Shown: piece after piece, positions 47,618 to 57,960 of the stretch | Numbering within the stretch: the first letter of the stretch is position 1 | Layout: every line of letters begins with the position of its first letter | NCBI GenBank assembly: GCA_003956705.1 | Contig: QZCP01000144.1 | Coordinates: forward strand, 1 to 64,000 | Source of the DNA: Brevipalpus yothersi | Lineage: Eukaryota; Arthropoda; Arachnida; Trombidiformes; Tenuipalpidae | Reading direction: 5' to 3' | DNA: 64,000 nt | Notes under the pieces: generated by a model | Database searches by the model: none | Told to the model about the DNA's origin: nothing | The model's input: only the letters and a program-made list of their open reading frames with translations | Program-made: the position numbers and the translations under genes

Positions 47618-49414
47618 ATGTTAATTGAATATCCGGAAATGACTTTGAGTGTGCTTAATGTATCCTTTTTAATTTCATTCACGATGGTGAGTTTTACGAA
47701 TCTAAGATACACATACCTCTGTATGAATACTTATTTTCTCATAAGATCTTCATCGATGTATCATTTGGACACTCGAATTACATCGAAACAGTGACAACTT
47801 CTGATAATTTTCCCGCACTGTTCAGTACAAGTGTACTCAATTCGATATCGATCGGTGCAAATGGGCCTGTTAAATTAGCTGATGAAAAGTTTTTGGAAAA
47901 AATGAGCCATTTTGTTCGTGAGAGGAGGCCCGAACGTATTCCTTCTCCGGTAGGAAACGGAGCATTTGGATACTTTGAATGTACCAATCCGGCACTTTCG
48001 AATATAACCATGGCAAGCCTTTTCGCTCATGCTGGTAAGAGGACGAATGTTGTAATACGATTTGGGACTCCAACAGCAAGACCTGGAGGAACCGAGAATC
48101 GACGAGCACCAGTAACATTTGGAATCAGATTTTTCACTGATGAAGGGAATTGGGATCTATTGGCTTTCAGTGTTCCAGTTTTTTTCGTTCGAGAGGGTAT
48201 TCGCTTTTCGGACCTCTCACATGCGGTCAATTTGGAACCAACAAATAATCTGTTCACTTTGAACGAGATTGTGGATCTCATCAACCTTAACCCAGAACTT
48301 TTATCGGAAATTTTTTTCTTCTTCTCTGACCTATTTGTCCCTGATGGCTGGCGTTCAATCGATGGTTTCTCTATAAACACTTTCAAATTGAGAAATAAGT
48401 ATGGAAAAATGGTTTATATTCGTTTCAAAATGGAAACTCAACAGGATAGAAAATTCACAAGTGAAGAAGAATTGATCACCCATGGTGCAAATATTCCTGA
48501 TTATCAATCAAGAGATTTATATTCTGCTATTGAGAGGGGAAGCTATCCTAAATGGATATTCAAAGCTCAAATTTTGGAGATGGAGAAAGCAAAAGACCTT
48601 GATTTCAATCCATTTGACACCACAAGGGTAGGTTTTTGTTTCAATCTACTAGACTTGTTCGAATTCACTTCCTATTCTTTGTTAACATTAGCTATGGGAT
48701 GAGAGAAGGTTTCCGTTCGTTACTTTGGGAAAAATTGTTCTCAATAGAAATCCGATGAATTGGTTTGCTCAAATTGAACAACTAGCACTAAATCCTGGCC
48801 ATTTGGTGCCTGGAATAGAAATTGGACCAGATAAGCTTCTCCAAGCTCGACTTCAAGCATATCGTGATTCTCATAATTATCGGTACGAACTTTGTGTTGT
48901 AGCTCTGATATTGAATTATATTGATTGACAAATTTAGACTTGGTCCTAATCATTTCCAGCTGGAAGTGAACACTGCAAAAGTACCAGTTCACCAATCCAC
49001 GATAGCTGATGGCCTGTGTTTTAATCCAATGGCTGGAAGAGAAGAACCAAATTTCTATCCTAATTCAATGAGTAAATCAAAAGATTCAATGAAAAAGGAA
49101 TCAAACTTTTATTCACAATTGGAGGACACTCTGATCAGACGATATCAGACTGGACCTGATGATAATTACTCTCAGGTATGAATATAGTTGATCAAGCTTC
49201 ATGAATTTAAATATTGTCCTCCTTTCAACAGCCCGATTGGATTTGGCGCTCATTTACATTCGCTCATCAGGAACGATTGATCCAACGACTGGCCAATTAT
49301 TTATCCAGAGTAGATGGATCATTAGGATCTCAAATTGTTGAACACATCAAGATGACGAATCCTCAATTTTATTGTAGGCTCATTTCGGTGGTGAATGGGA
49401 CATCGAATTGTTGA
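47618..49414 (+). CDS. Secreted catalase-fold protein G (distal His replaced by Ser)
   Basis: Exons 47618-47686, 47746-48627, 48692-48882, 48938-49175 and 49232-49414; about 520 aa. The leader (MTLSVLNVSFLISFTM, from the second in-frame Met) is hydrophobic. The exon 2 start at 47746 is supported because the same frame and acceptor are preserved in the copy at 63.9 kb. Motifs: [32 protein letters not shown]. Distal His75 is Ser (47944-47946) and Asn148 is Phe (NWDLLAFS). Tyr358 and the flanking Arg are kept (ARLQAYRDSHNYRLG). Exon 3 is 191 nt. Confidence 0.83.
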
Positions 49415-49912
49415 TCAGATTATTAATTGTAACATAACTTCTTTGGAGAGTTCTTCAACTTCATCGTTTCCATGTATATATCGTAGAAGTGTTTATTGGA
49501 CAGCAATTCGATCAGCAATTTACAAGCGAATTTCTAGCAAATAACGTTAATGAAGTTTAGACTATGAATATTTTGGAATTTTTTTGAATATTTTTTCGTT
49601 AGTATTAAATAAAACAGTCTATACGAGATAATTCGATTAAATCTTGTGAAACTGCACTGAATTAATATTGTAGAAGATGAACGAAACACTGATGAATGAT
49701 GAGTGGCAACCTGATTCACAGTCATAAAAGTTAATGAGGACATCTGGTTTGTGCATTTTAGTATTTTTTGAGGCAAGAGAGTCATTAACATTTATACTTT
49801 AGCTCCAGTGAAACACAATAAATTCTAAATATTAAATAATTTTGGACTGAATTTGTTCAAATTTGTTCATTTCTCACTTGACCATCAGATACTGATTGAT
49901 GAAGAATTGAAA
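49415..49912. other. Intergenic region
   Basis: Spacer between gene G and the remains of gene H, AT-rich. An 85-aa minus ORF (49534-49791) has no motif. Confidence 0.35.
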
Positions 49913-50275
49913 ATGCAAAGCAAAAATTTTCATCTAATATCTTTCACTGTACTTAAGCTATCAACAATAATTCTGCTATTACAAGTGAGTAACAATAATA
50001 ATGACTGTGAATACAATAATATAATAGTCACTGAGCGTGAATACTTCGAATTTTGTTTCCCATCAGAATGTTACCATATCATCGGAAGTATACTCAAATA
50101 GCCGAGGGAAGAGAATCAGTGCCAAGTTTTCTTCGATTGACAAATACTCAAACATTTTGAATTCCATATCAATCAGCAAAAAAGGACCAGTTCATCTAGC
50201 AGATGGAAATTTGTTGGAAAAAATGAGCCATTCTGTTCATGAAAGATCAACCAATCGAGCTATATCAGTAGGGAA
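49913..50275 (+). pseudogene. Catalase-fold gene H, 5' remnant
   Basis: This keeps a possible leader exon (around 49913-49985, LKLSTIILLLQ then a gtgagt donor) and the start of exon 2. The latter reads ILNSISISKKGPVHLADG and EKMSHSVHERSTNRAISVGK, matching gene G (VLNSISIGANGPVKLADE, EKMSHFVRERRPERIPSPVGN). Homology stops near 50275, where foreign sequence begins. The distal His position is already Ser. The 3' part of the gene reappears at about 54800. Confidence 0.75.
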
Positions 50276-50529
50276 AATATACACACCTCATTTCTACACT
50301 CCAATGACCATCTTAATACATGTATATGCAAATCAGAAAATAATAAAATAGCACTGGGGAAGGCTGAATCTATTGATTCACTTAAACTTTCCCTGAGAAG
50401 CTTTTCATCGACCCACTCAACGAAGCATCGAGGTAATTCATTTCTCCATCCTTTACTCGTATTAGCATTCTGTAGGTTGTTGAATAATAGGTTTTTTCTC
50501 TTTTTTTCTCCCTTTTTTGTCTTTTTTTG

Positions 50530-50950
50530 AGATTAGATGACAATGATCACTCCATCGGAACTTTCTTTGCTCAATTATAATCCGTTCACTCCAGCAGGCT
50601 ATCCATATCCAGATGAATTGGATGATGATATGATTCCCACTCCATCTGTTATGTGGTGACCCTTCACGAAAAGATCAGATATAGGAGTTGCAGCACCTGA
50701 TGAGATTGCGAAAAAAGAGGCATTGCGAAGCAGTGCGAAAGAATTTGGAGAAATGATGGCTAATTCAACGAAGAGAGGAAGATTGCACTCAATGAATGCT
50801 CTGCCAGGAAGATTTTTGAATCAGCTGAACATGCTGGAAAGATGGAGAGATGAATTGGTCGCTTTCAAAGAAAAAGCGATACATGAAGGACGCTTGGCTC
50901 CCAGGGACAAAGCAAAAGCGAGATACAAGCGGAAAATTGGAAGAAAATAA
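50530..50950 (+). pseudogene. Unidentified basic ORF in the insertion, with an in-frame stop
   Basis: A reading frame from about 50537 runs through an acidic stretch (PDELDDDMIP), hits a TGA at about 50657, and continues in the same frame to 50950. It ends in a Lys/Arg-rich tail (KAKARYKRKIGRK). A pyrimidine-rich tract ending in TTAG precedes it and could be a splice acceptor. No family is recognised. Its position beside a dUTPase-like frame suggests both came in with one mobile or viral element, which is inference. Confidence 0.35.
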
Positions 50951-51185
50951 TACATTGAATGATGCATGCTCAAGTTTCTATTTACTCTCTATTTGCTATG
51001 ATTTTCAAATATTTCCATAATTTACACTCAATCAAGCTACGCTGGAAAAATATCATTCTATCCTTATTTTATCCTTCTGCCCTCCATTCAACACTTACTT
51101 GAGCCGGAAGAGATATTGTTTTATCTTTATTCCAATCTTTTCCTTCCTTCATTGAACTTGACATTTACCTAAGCCAAGAGATACA

Positions 51186-52127
51186 TTATTTGATTGTCAA
51201 ACTGATCGTTGTGGAAGCTTGAGTAATTTCATTTTTAAGCCCGGGTCTTAGGATTTTCCAGACAAGGTCTTCCAGGTAGTTCCATAAAAAGGAGTCACAT
51301 GGATTCAGATCTGGTGAACAAGCAGGCCATGGTATAGCATCTTCCATGTGAAGATTCGCATCCAAACCAATCACGCATCCACGAAAAGTCCCATCCAGTG
51401 CTTGGAAAACCTCTTGCATGCGATGTGGACGAACTTCATCATGCATGAACCGAAGTTGATTGACACAATTCTGCTGAGTAGCAAAAGGGAAGAATTTATC
51501 CTGGAGCAGCTGGCGATAAACATTGACTGTCGACTCGAAAAAGTGAGGCCCATAAACGCCATCGGCGCATATTGCAGCCCAAACAAGAATTTTCTTGGGG
51601 AAGAGATTCTTCACATGAGGAATTTCCCGCCTTCGAGTTCACCAGAAGCAATAATTTCGCTTGTTGAGGTGTCCATCCAAGCTGGAGTATGCCTTATCGC
51701 TAAACCAAATTTTATCGAGGTTGATGCCCTCACTATCAATTTTTTCAATCATCCGCACAGCAAACTCAAATCACCTTGATTTATGGTCTTCTGTGAGTGC
51801 TTGGTTGATCTGGATCTTGTAAAGACTGGGATGCAGCTCTTTCATTATCCTCTGGAGTGTTGATCTGGAAATGTTCAAACGTATTGCTGCATTGTGGACG
51901 GATTTACTTGGTTCGCACTGGGAAAAGACTTTAACCACTCCCTCACTGTCCCCTTGAACCATCGCTGAGGTGTGACCCATCTCCGTATGATCATCGGCGA
52001 CACTTCCAGTCTCATTAAATCTTGTCCATGTTGTCATAATCGTGCGAACATTAGAAGCTGAGCGGGTATGATTCTGTTTTTGCCACGCTCTTATCGCAGC
52101 TTCAGAGTTTTCAGCTTGTTTAGCCAT
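51186..52127 (-). pseudogene. Broken mariner-type transposase 1
   Basis: The N-terminal part (52127-51771) has helix-turn-helix character and HTH-type words (NISRSTLQRIMKEL). A middle frame carries IWFSDKAYSSLDGHLN, a DDE-transposase signature around the first Asp, then a stop. The C-terminal part (51614-51186) has the second and third acidic regions (FMHDEVRPHRM, WPACSPDLNPCDSFLWNYLED). The parts lie in different frames with stops, so it is inactive. Terminal inverted repeats were not found. Confidence 0.75.
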
Positions 52128-52802
52128 CTGTTAAATGATCCATATTCAATCTTGAGTGGTGTATTTGAGCATTCAACTAAGAACCGTATTCAGAAATTCC
52201 ACTCCAAGTGCCTTCCACAGAGTTTCAAAAAAACATTACCTGCTGGGCCACTCTGTATCGGTATAGTGAGAATTCAAGGAAATGTTCCACATTTGCTTAC
52301 CCTGAATGAAGAAATTTTGAGTTAATAGAATGATTGAAAGATTCCTATGATGATTACCCTTGGTGGAAAGATCATTTATCACGATACTGTCTGTGGCTTC
52401 ATTCATGAGATCATCGAAGATAATCCAGGAAGGTTGACCTCTGATTTTCTCGATAATTCCTGTCTGTATTCCTCCACAGAAATTTATACCCTTAATTTTA
52501 TCAGAAGCAGACTGATACTCCCCATAAAAGTGGTAGACTCGTTTGGGTTTTGGATATGATGCCTTGAGTTTGATTGGTTCAAGAATCCAACTTGTGTTTC
52601 TGATCCTGTAGGACCCGAAATAAGCATTATGGGAGGATGCTTCAGAAAAATTTTACTCATTTTTCCCTCTTGTGTTTCGGTTTTTGAGCAATTTTTCTCA
52701 ATATTTTAAGAAAGAAAATGAATTTTTGAAGACAATGGAGACAACCTCTAAATTCATTAGATTTTCCAGATAAATTACTCATTCTCATCATGTCAGACTC
52801 AA

Positions 52803-53311
52803 ATGGCACTTATATGCAGTCAACAGGATGATTCAGCTCTGAAAAGCTTGAGAACTGGATTCTCCAAAAGATGTATATGTTTTGCTGCCACTGATAACTC
52901 TATTCGAGTTGAATCCAATCTTCCATTCAAGAGCTCATGCTTAGCAGAAAGATGCACAGCCTCAGTTCTAGTACCCAAAATGTGGTCTTTTTTTCTTCTC
53001 GATTCATTTCTACTCCAGACTTTCAAGTTTCTGATGAAATGGCTCGAAAATTTGACTATGTGACTCATCGTTGTACTCGCCAAGGAACTTTACCTCAAGA
53101 AAAAGGGTCTGTTGACTCTGCTGGTTATGACTCAGCTTCTATGGATACCACCACTATACCTGTTGGAGCTAGAGCTTGGATATCGACTGGAATAAGGTTT
53201 TTTATCTCGCGTCACTTTTATGCAAAATTGCGTCTACGATATGGTCCAGCATCAGTTGGAGTCGATGTTGCTGGTTGTGCTACAGATTCTGATTCCCAAG
53301 AAGTTCAAGTA
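52803..53311 (+). pseudogene. dUTPase-like ORF, cut by a mariner insertion
   Basis: In the frame starting at 52937 the sequence carries dUTPase features in order: SAGYDSAS (motif 1-like), PVGARAWISTGIRF, and VGVDVAGCATDSDSQEVQV (motif 3-like). At 53310 a mariner element interrupts it exactly at a TA. The same frame resumes at 54716 with a KDRIAQIS motif (usual GDRIAQLI) and stops at about 54798. dUTPases hydrolyse dUTP; besides cellular genes they occur in several DNA viruses and retroelements. The source here is unknown. Motif 2 is altered, so activity before the insertion is doubtful. Confidence 0.65.
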
Positions 53312-54713
53312 CAGGGTGTTCGAAAATTAGCTCCGGACTTTCGAGAGCTTGTAAAGGGAGTCTTGGAAGAGAGAGGAAGTTAGTTAGCTTTGCATCTGAG
53401 AGGTCATCACTATTGAAGAATCTTGAGAGCGCATGCGCACTTTTTGAGTAGGATTTGCGCATCTCAGGCCATTTGAGGGCCATCTTGAGCGGTTTCACCT
53501 AACTCAACAGATTCTCAACCGATTTTGTTGATTTTTTCTTTAAATAGTTTATCAGAATCTCCACAACTGATTTTATTCCTTTTTGAGTGAATTTCCTCGG
53601 TCAGTCATCCAATATTCTCTGATAATCAACAATCATGCCTCCAAAAATTGATGTCCAGCACAGAGTGTGGCTTGCGCTTACTTTTCATGCCACACAAAAT
53701 GCTTTGGAAGTGATTAGAAGATTCAAGATGGAGTTCCCAGATAACCAACCACCATCAGACAAAACCGTGAAGCAAATTCACGAAAACTTTGTTGCCAGTG
53801 GGTTGGTCTTGGATCAATTGAAAGAGGCCGTTGGGAGGAAGCCTTCAGCCATCACTGATGATAATGTTTCATCCTTCGTTACGAAAATTTGCTGCAAAAC
53901 TAAACATTTCCCTGAATTCTGTGTAAAGAATTCTGCACGAAGATTCGGATTTTCGTGCTTATAAAGTGAGCATTAATTAGCTTCTCAAACCATCTGATAT
54001 CTCTGCTAGGATGACATTCGAGGCCGAAATGAGAGAGAGAATCGAACAAGATGTGATCGACATAAATGAAATATGGTTCAGTGATGAGGCCCACTCCCAT
54101 CTCCATGGGTTTGTGAATCGCCAGACCTATAGAATTTGGGGGACAGAGAATACCCTTTTTCCTTTTATGACATAGTGAATGAAGGAAGATATCGGATGAT
54201 GCTTGGAGAATCATTTTTACCAACTGCAGGGATGGAGGACAAATTGACAGATACTGGTTCCAACAGGATGGAGCAACATCTCATCGAATGGATGGAGTGA
54301 AACAAACTATCAGATCAACCTTCAGTGACCGAATTATAGGGCTTGGTTTCGGATCTCAAGGTGATGGAGCTCTAACATGGCCACCACACAGCTCTGATCT
54401 GAATCCATGTGATTTTGCATAATGCGGACTGATGGAGGGCTATGTTTACGAATGCAAGCCTAAAAACTTGTTTTAGCTAGAAAATTCGATTGAAACCTCC
54501 ATCAATTCCCTGAATCCTGAAGTCCTATGGAGAATCATGAATAACTCTTGCAGGAATCTCGATTTCATCCCCTTAATCGAAGCTGTACACTTCGAAAACA
54601 CTGTCAATTGAACTTCGGCATATGCTTTCTGATTTAAAAAGTTTCATAACTCTAGAGTCTATAGTTTTTTCATTAAGCTTCCAAACGTTCGGAGTTCATT
54701 TTCGAACACCCTG
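53312..54713 (+). mobile_element. Mariner-type transposon 2 (decayed)
   Basis: The ends are inverted repeats: CAGGGTGTTCGAAAAT at 53312 and its reverse complement ending at 54713, flanked on both sides by TA. The size is 1402 bp. The plus-strand transposase begins at 53635 (MPPKIDVQHRVWLAL, HTH region) and shows IWFSDEAHSHLHGFVN with the first Asp and WPPHSSDLNPCDFA with the last. It has several frameshifts and stops, so it is not autonomous. Insertion into the dUTPase-like frame shows that it came later. Confidence 0.85.
53635..54611 (+). pseudogene. Transposase gene of mariner-type element 2, frameshifted
   Basis: The first 109 codons (53635-53964) are open. Later parts lie in other frames: SDEAHSHLHGF near 54080, then HRMDGVKQTIRS and LGFGSQGDGALTWPP near 54280-54380, with a stop at the DFA/CGL position. 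The DDE-type acidic residues can still be located, but the protein cannot be made intact. Confidence 0.75.
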
Positions 54714-54715
54714 TA

Positions 54716-54798
54716 CTTTTAGCTGAGAACAGTAGAATATCGTTTCCTGTACAACTGAAAGATAGGATTGCGCAGATTAGCCTAGCAAGAGCCAAGAC
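54716..54798 (+). pseudogene. dUTPase-like ORF, 3' remnant after the mariner insertion
   Basis: This continues the frame that stops at 53311, contains the last dUTPase-type motif (KDRIAQIS) and ends in a TGA immediately before catalase gene H homology resumes. Confidence 0.6.
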
Positions 54799-54799
54799 C

Positions 54800-55155
54800 A
54801 ATGAGTGAAGAGGTATTGATTCAATTGGCTGTAATATTTCTGACTTTCAATCAAGAGACCTGCATGCAGCTATTGAAAGGAAAGACTATCCTGAATGGAT
54901 ACTGGAAGCTCAAATATTAGAGCTCATGGAAGCGAAAAGTCTCGATTTCAATCCATTTGATGCCACCAGAGTATGTTTTCGATCAAATGATCAAATTTGA
55001 GAGTTGATCTCACCCTATTCTTATTTTAACCTTTGATGAGAAAAGATTACCTCTCATTGCTCTGGGGGAAACGGTTCTCGACAGAAATCTGACGAATTGG
55101 TTTTTTCAAATTGAGCAAATAGCTCTCGATCCTGACCATCTGGTACCTATGTGAT
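54800..55155 (+). pseudogene. Catalase-fold gene H, 3' remnant
   Basis: This matches the end of exon 2 of gene G (SRDLHAAIERKDYPEW, SLDFNPFDATR), an intron, and part of exon 3 (TVLDRNLTNWFFQIEQIALDP, then HLVPM and a stop). The haem-ligand exon end and exons 4-5 are absent. Together with 49913-50275 it shows an eighth catalase-fold gene destroyed by insertion. Confidence 0.75.
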
Positions 55156-55398
55156 GGGGTAAGCGAGAGAGGAAGTTTCTCTAATTAATGACTAAATAAT
55201 AACACGAATTTATTCATCCGTTCAACAAAGTTACAGATCGTCTGGATCCACACAAGCGTTCAATCCGAGGACGATTTTGTACATGGCACAAAAAATGCGA
55301 ATCTCTAGAAAAGAATTGCCATGAATAGGATATTTCTCATTTAACATTAACGATCAGTTAGATTGAAAATGTTAAGTTTCTGTTAGTATTTTTCTTCT

Positions 55399-56628
55399 TT
55401 ATATATAAAGTTTTGATGGCCAAATCTTGTAATTTTCTTTCTCGATATGCAAACCATAGTCCAGCGTACAACGTTTTAAGAGTTTCGTCCTCCAGGCAAC
55501 TAATGGGAACAGACTGATTTTATTCCTTCCAAGTTTATGTTCTGTGTTTCGATGATGTTCGAAAGTAAGTTCGTCGAGAAACCATGCGTTGCATGATTTA
55601 CATCTTGTTGAAAAGGAAGTATGAATAAGCTGAATCTGAACATATAATTCCTTGATGGTTGACGAGCCTTGACCATATATAATGCAGAAAAATCTGAATT
55701 TGTTTTTGAATTTCAAGTATGGATATCGGTCAAAAAGAGCCGTGATGAAGTCAAGGTGTAGATTGAAACGATGGCCTCTTTTCATGGCTGTAATTATATT
55801 TTTCCTCATTTTCGCATCATACTCACTGTCCATGAAACTTTCATAGTCATTTCTGATAGTTTTCTTTCTTTTGCTTGAGATCATCGGATTCAATAGTTCA
55901 TCATTAATTCCATTGTCTTTCATGCCTTGTTCTGAGAGAATTTGGATGTCTATTGGGGCTCCATCATTCATTCTCTTATTTACATTCCATTCTTTCCATG
56001 GGAGCATACAGACTTCTCGAGTTTTCATATTTGGGAAGATCGTGATTGGAGAGTCAGAATCAAGTTGTATCTCATTACATGTTCTGCATTCAGAAGCTTC
56101 ATCCATTAGGTTGAACATTGATGAGTTCGCTGTAATTTGATATTCACCATCGATAGAGGAAATTCCAAAAAGTTTAATCAATTCTCTCATATGAGAATCT
56201 TTTAAGTCATCAAATGGAATAGTGTTTTCCAAAATTTGAAGATGGCGAAGTTCAGTACTTGAGATTATCTGAAGGTTGAGGTGATTGTTTGAAGATTCTG
56301 TACCAAGATTAAGGGGGTAATTAAGACATCGTAGGAGGCTCCATTGTTTAACATCAATTTGTAAATCTCTCTCAGATAGATGAATAGTCAGATTAGATGA
56401 ATGAACTTCTTCTGCTAGAGTTCGAAGCATCTTTGACTCTGCGTGGGGACGGAATTTTCGGCAAAATAACTTACTCCCAACCTTTCTAACTTCATGCACT
56501 CTTCTGTGATGAACGAACGCCGATCTCTCATCCATGAATATCATGCTGTGTACATCACAGATAGATACATAGCCAGTATGACAACGCTGGCGATGTATCA
56601 ACGATTCATCTCTTCTGGTGACTTTCAT
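55399..56628 (-). CDS. Unrecognised protein with C2H2-like zinc-finger motifs
   Basis: Single open frame of 409 aa. The N-terminus shows CHTGYVSICDVHSMIFMDE followed by VHHRRVH, and the C-terminal part CKSCNAWFLDELTFEHHRNTEH, both C2H2-like. A central CRTCNEIQLD and a basic stretch (SSKRKKTIRNDY) are also present. No signal peptide or membrane segment is seen. It is intronless and lies in a repeat-rich stretch, so it could be a retrocopy or a mobile-element gene. I cannot name the family. Confidence 0.5.
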   Translation of the reverse strand: MKVTRRDESLIHRQRCHTGYVSICDVHSMIFMDERSAFVHHRRVHEVRKVGSKLFCRKFRPHAESKMLRTLAEEVHSSNLTIHLSERDLQIDVKQWSLLRCLNYPLNLGTESSNNHLNLQIISSTELRHLQILENTIPFDDLKDSHMRELIKLFGISSIDGEYQITANSSMFNLMDEASECRTCNEIQLDSDSPITIFPNMKTREVCMLPWKEWNVNKRMNDGAPIDIQILSEQGMKDNGINDELLNPMISSKRKKTIRNDYESFMDSEYDAKMRKNIITAMKRGHRFNLHLDFITALFDRYPYLKFKNKFRFFCIIYGQGSSTIKELYVQIQLIHTSFSTRCKSCNAWFLDELTFEHHRNTEHKLGRNKISLFPLVAWRTKLLKRCTLDYGLHIEKENYKIWPSKLYI

Positions 56629-57519
56629 TCCCCAAAAAATACAAAAATGAAGATGACGAGGTCTGATTCCAAGAGAAGGAGCTCGAATGAGGATCAGACT
56701 TAAATTATGAAAAGTAAAAAATGGTCTTTGCCCTGTCTCAATGGCTTTTGAATAAATTAGTCTCTGTCTTTCACTAAATCTTGCTCTAATTGGAAGATTT
56801 TCTTCCCAACTGAATGATGGAAGATCCTTCTAATTGCTCGGTAAACTGGTTCAATGCTATTTTTGTCATAAACTCTGGTTCTAAGCCCAGTGAAGGGTAA
56901 AACAATGATTTGTTATCCATTCTCATGCAATGATGGACCCGGTGTGAGGGCCAACAATTAATTCAGCTTTCCTTTCTGAATTTTCTTATGGAAGTTATTA
57001 AGAATTCCTACCATAGTTATCCAGTGAAGGGTGGATAAATTGTCGCCCAGTATTGAATGATCTATCGAATGAAAAATTATTGTGAATGTTGTCGCAGTGA
57101 TAAGGACAAAAATTCATGTGAGCCTAATTGAAAATGAATGCGAAAATAACACAGAAATCGAAAAGTCTTTGGGAGAATCAAATATTTCATTGATCAAACT
57201 GATAGTCCAATAGAATCATGGATGCTTAATGATGATTCTCTGAAATCGATAAATACATAGTCTAAGCAGCCAATTAGGATTCCCATAAGATCAAGTGTAA
57301 ACCAAAAATTGTACTAGAGGGTAGCTACCTTTCTGACGCAAAGTAATTGTAATTTAGCAGATGTCAAGCAATTGAAATTCAATTGTCATTTAAACTAAGC
57401 GGAGATATAGGTTGGTGAGTGATTAACATGTATAACCAGTCTTGGTGAATCCGAGAATTTTGAGCAATTATTGACTTAAGTGATCACATTTCGATGTTTT
57501 CTGGTGATGATTTGATCGA
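56629..57519. other. Intergenic region
   Basis: About 0.9 kb without a supportable gene. It begins the repeat-rich section. No terminal repeats were identified here. Confidence 0.35.
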
Positions 57520-57960
57520 TTAGCTGGATGATTTTGAGATGATAGCCGATGCACTGCAGCTCGATGAATATGGGAAGCTCTTGCATTTGCCCACTTGTCT
57601 AACAGGAACCGCAAGGACGTGGTTCAAGCTTTAAAGCCTTACAGTTGGGCCAAACAAACCAATCGATTCTTATCATAAACTCGAATCTGGAATGTTGATG
57701 CACTTCACGCACAAAAATTGGAGGGAAGAATATTATCGGAGAATTCTCAAAACTAAGCAAAAGGAAGGCGAAGCAGCTCAGAAATACATACGCAACATGA
57801 TAAACGTGTGTAAAAGTGTGGACGAAAAATCGGTAAACAAAAAATGGTGTATCTAATTCGAAGAGGTTTACATTTTAATCTGAGAATTTGGCTCGATATT
57901 TATGATCCAATTTCTGATGAGCTACTGAAAAATGAAAAACTAATTTTTTTTCGAAAATCT
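57520..57960 (+). pseudogene. Retrotransposon Gag-like relic
   Basis: Translation in shifting frames gives ADALQLDEYGKLLHLPTCL, GTARTWFKL, KLESGMLMHFTHKNWREEY and KQKEGEAAQKYIRNM, the pattern of the capsid-like Gag of Ty3/gypsy-type elements (a GxAxxWF block followed by the Q...GE...Y.R... helix). Frameshifts and stops break it. No reverse transcriptase was found downstream. Confidence 0.6.

Larger units (their letters stand above)
50276..54799. mobile_element. Composite insertion inside catalase-fold gene H
   Basis: About 4.5 kb of unrelated sequence separates the 5' and 3' remnants of gene H, and about 500 bp of the original exon 2 is missing. Inside are a basic ORF (50560-50950), a broken mariner-type transposase (minus, 51186-52127), a dUTPase-like reading frame (52937 on), and a second mariner-type element inserted into that frame (53312-54713). 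The outer ends are not defined by repeats that I can see. Confidence 0.65.

Noticed and set aside
7778..49414. Ordinary peroxisomal catalases
   Set aside because: Signal peptides are present, the catalytic His75 and Asn148 are absent in every copy, and no peroxisomal targeting C-terminus is seen.
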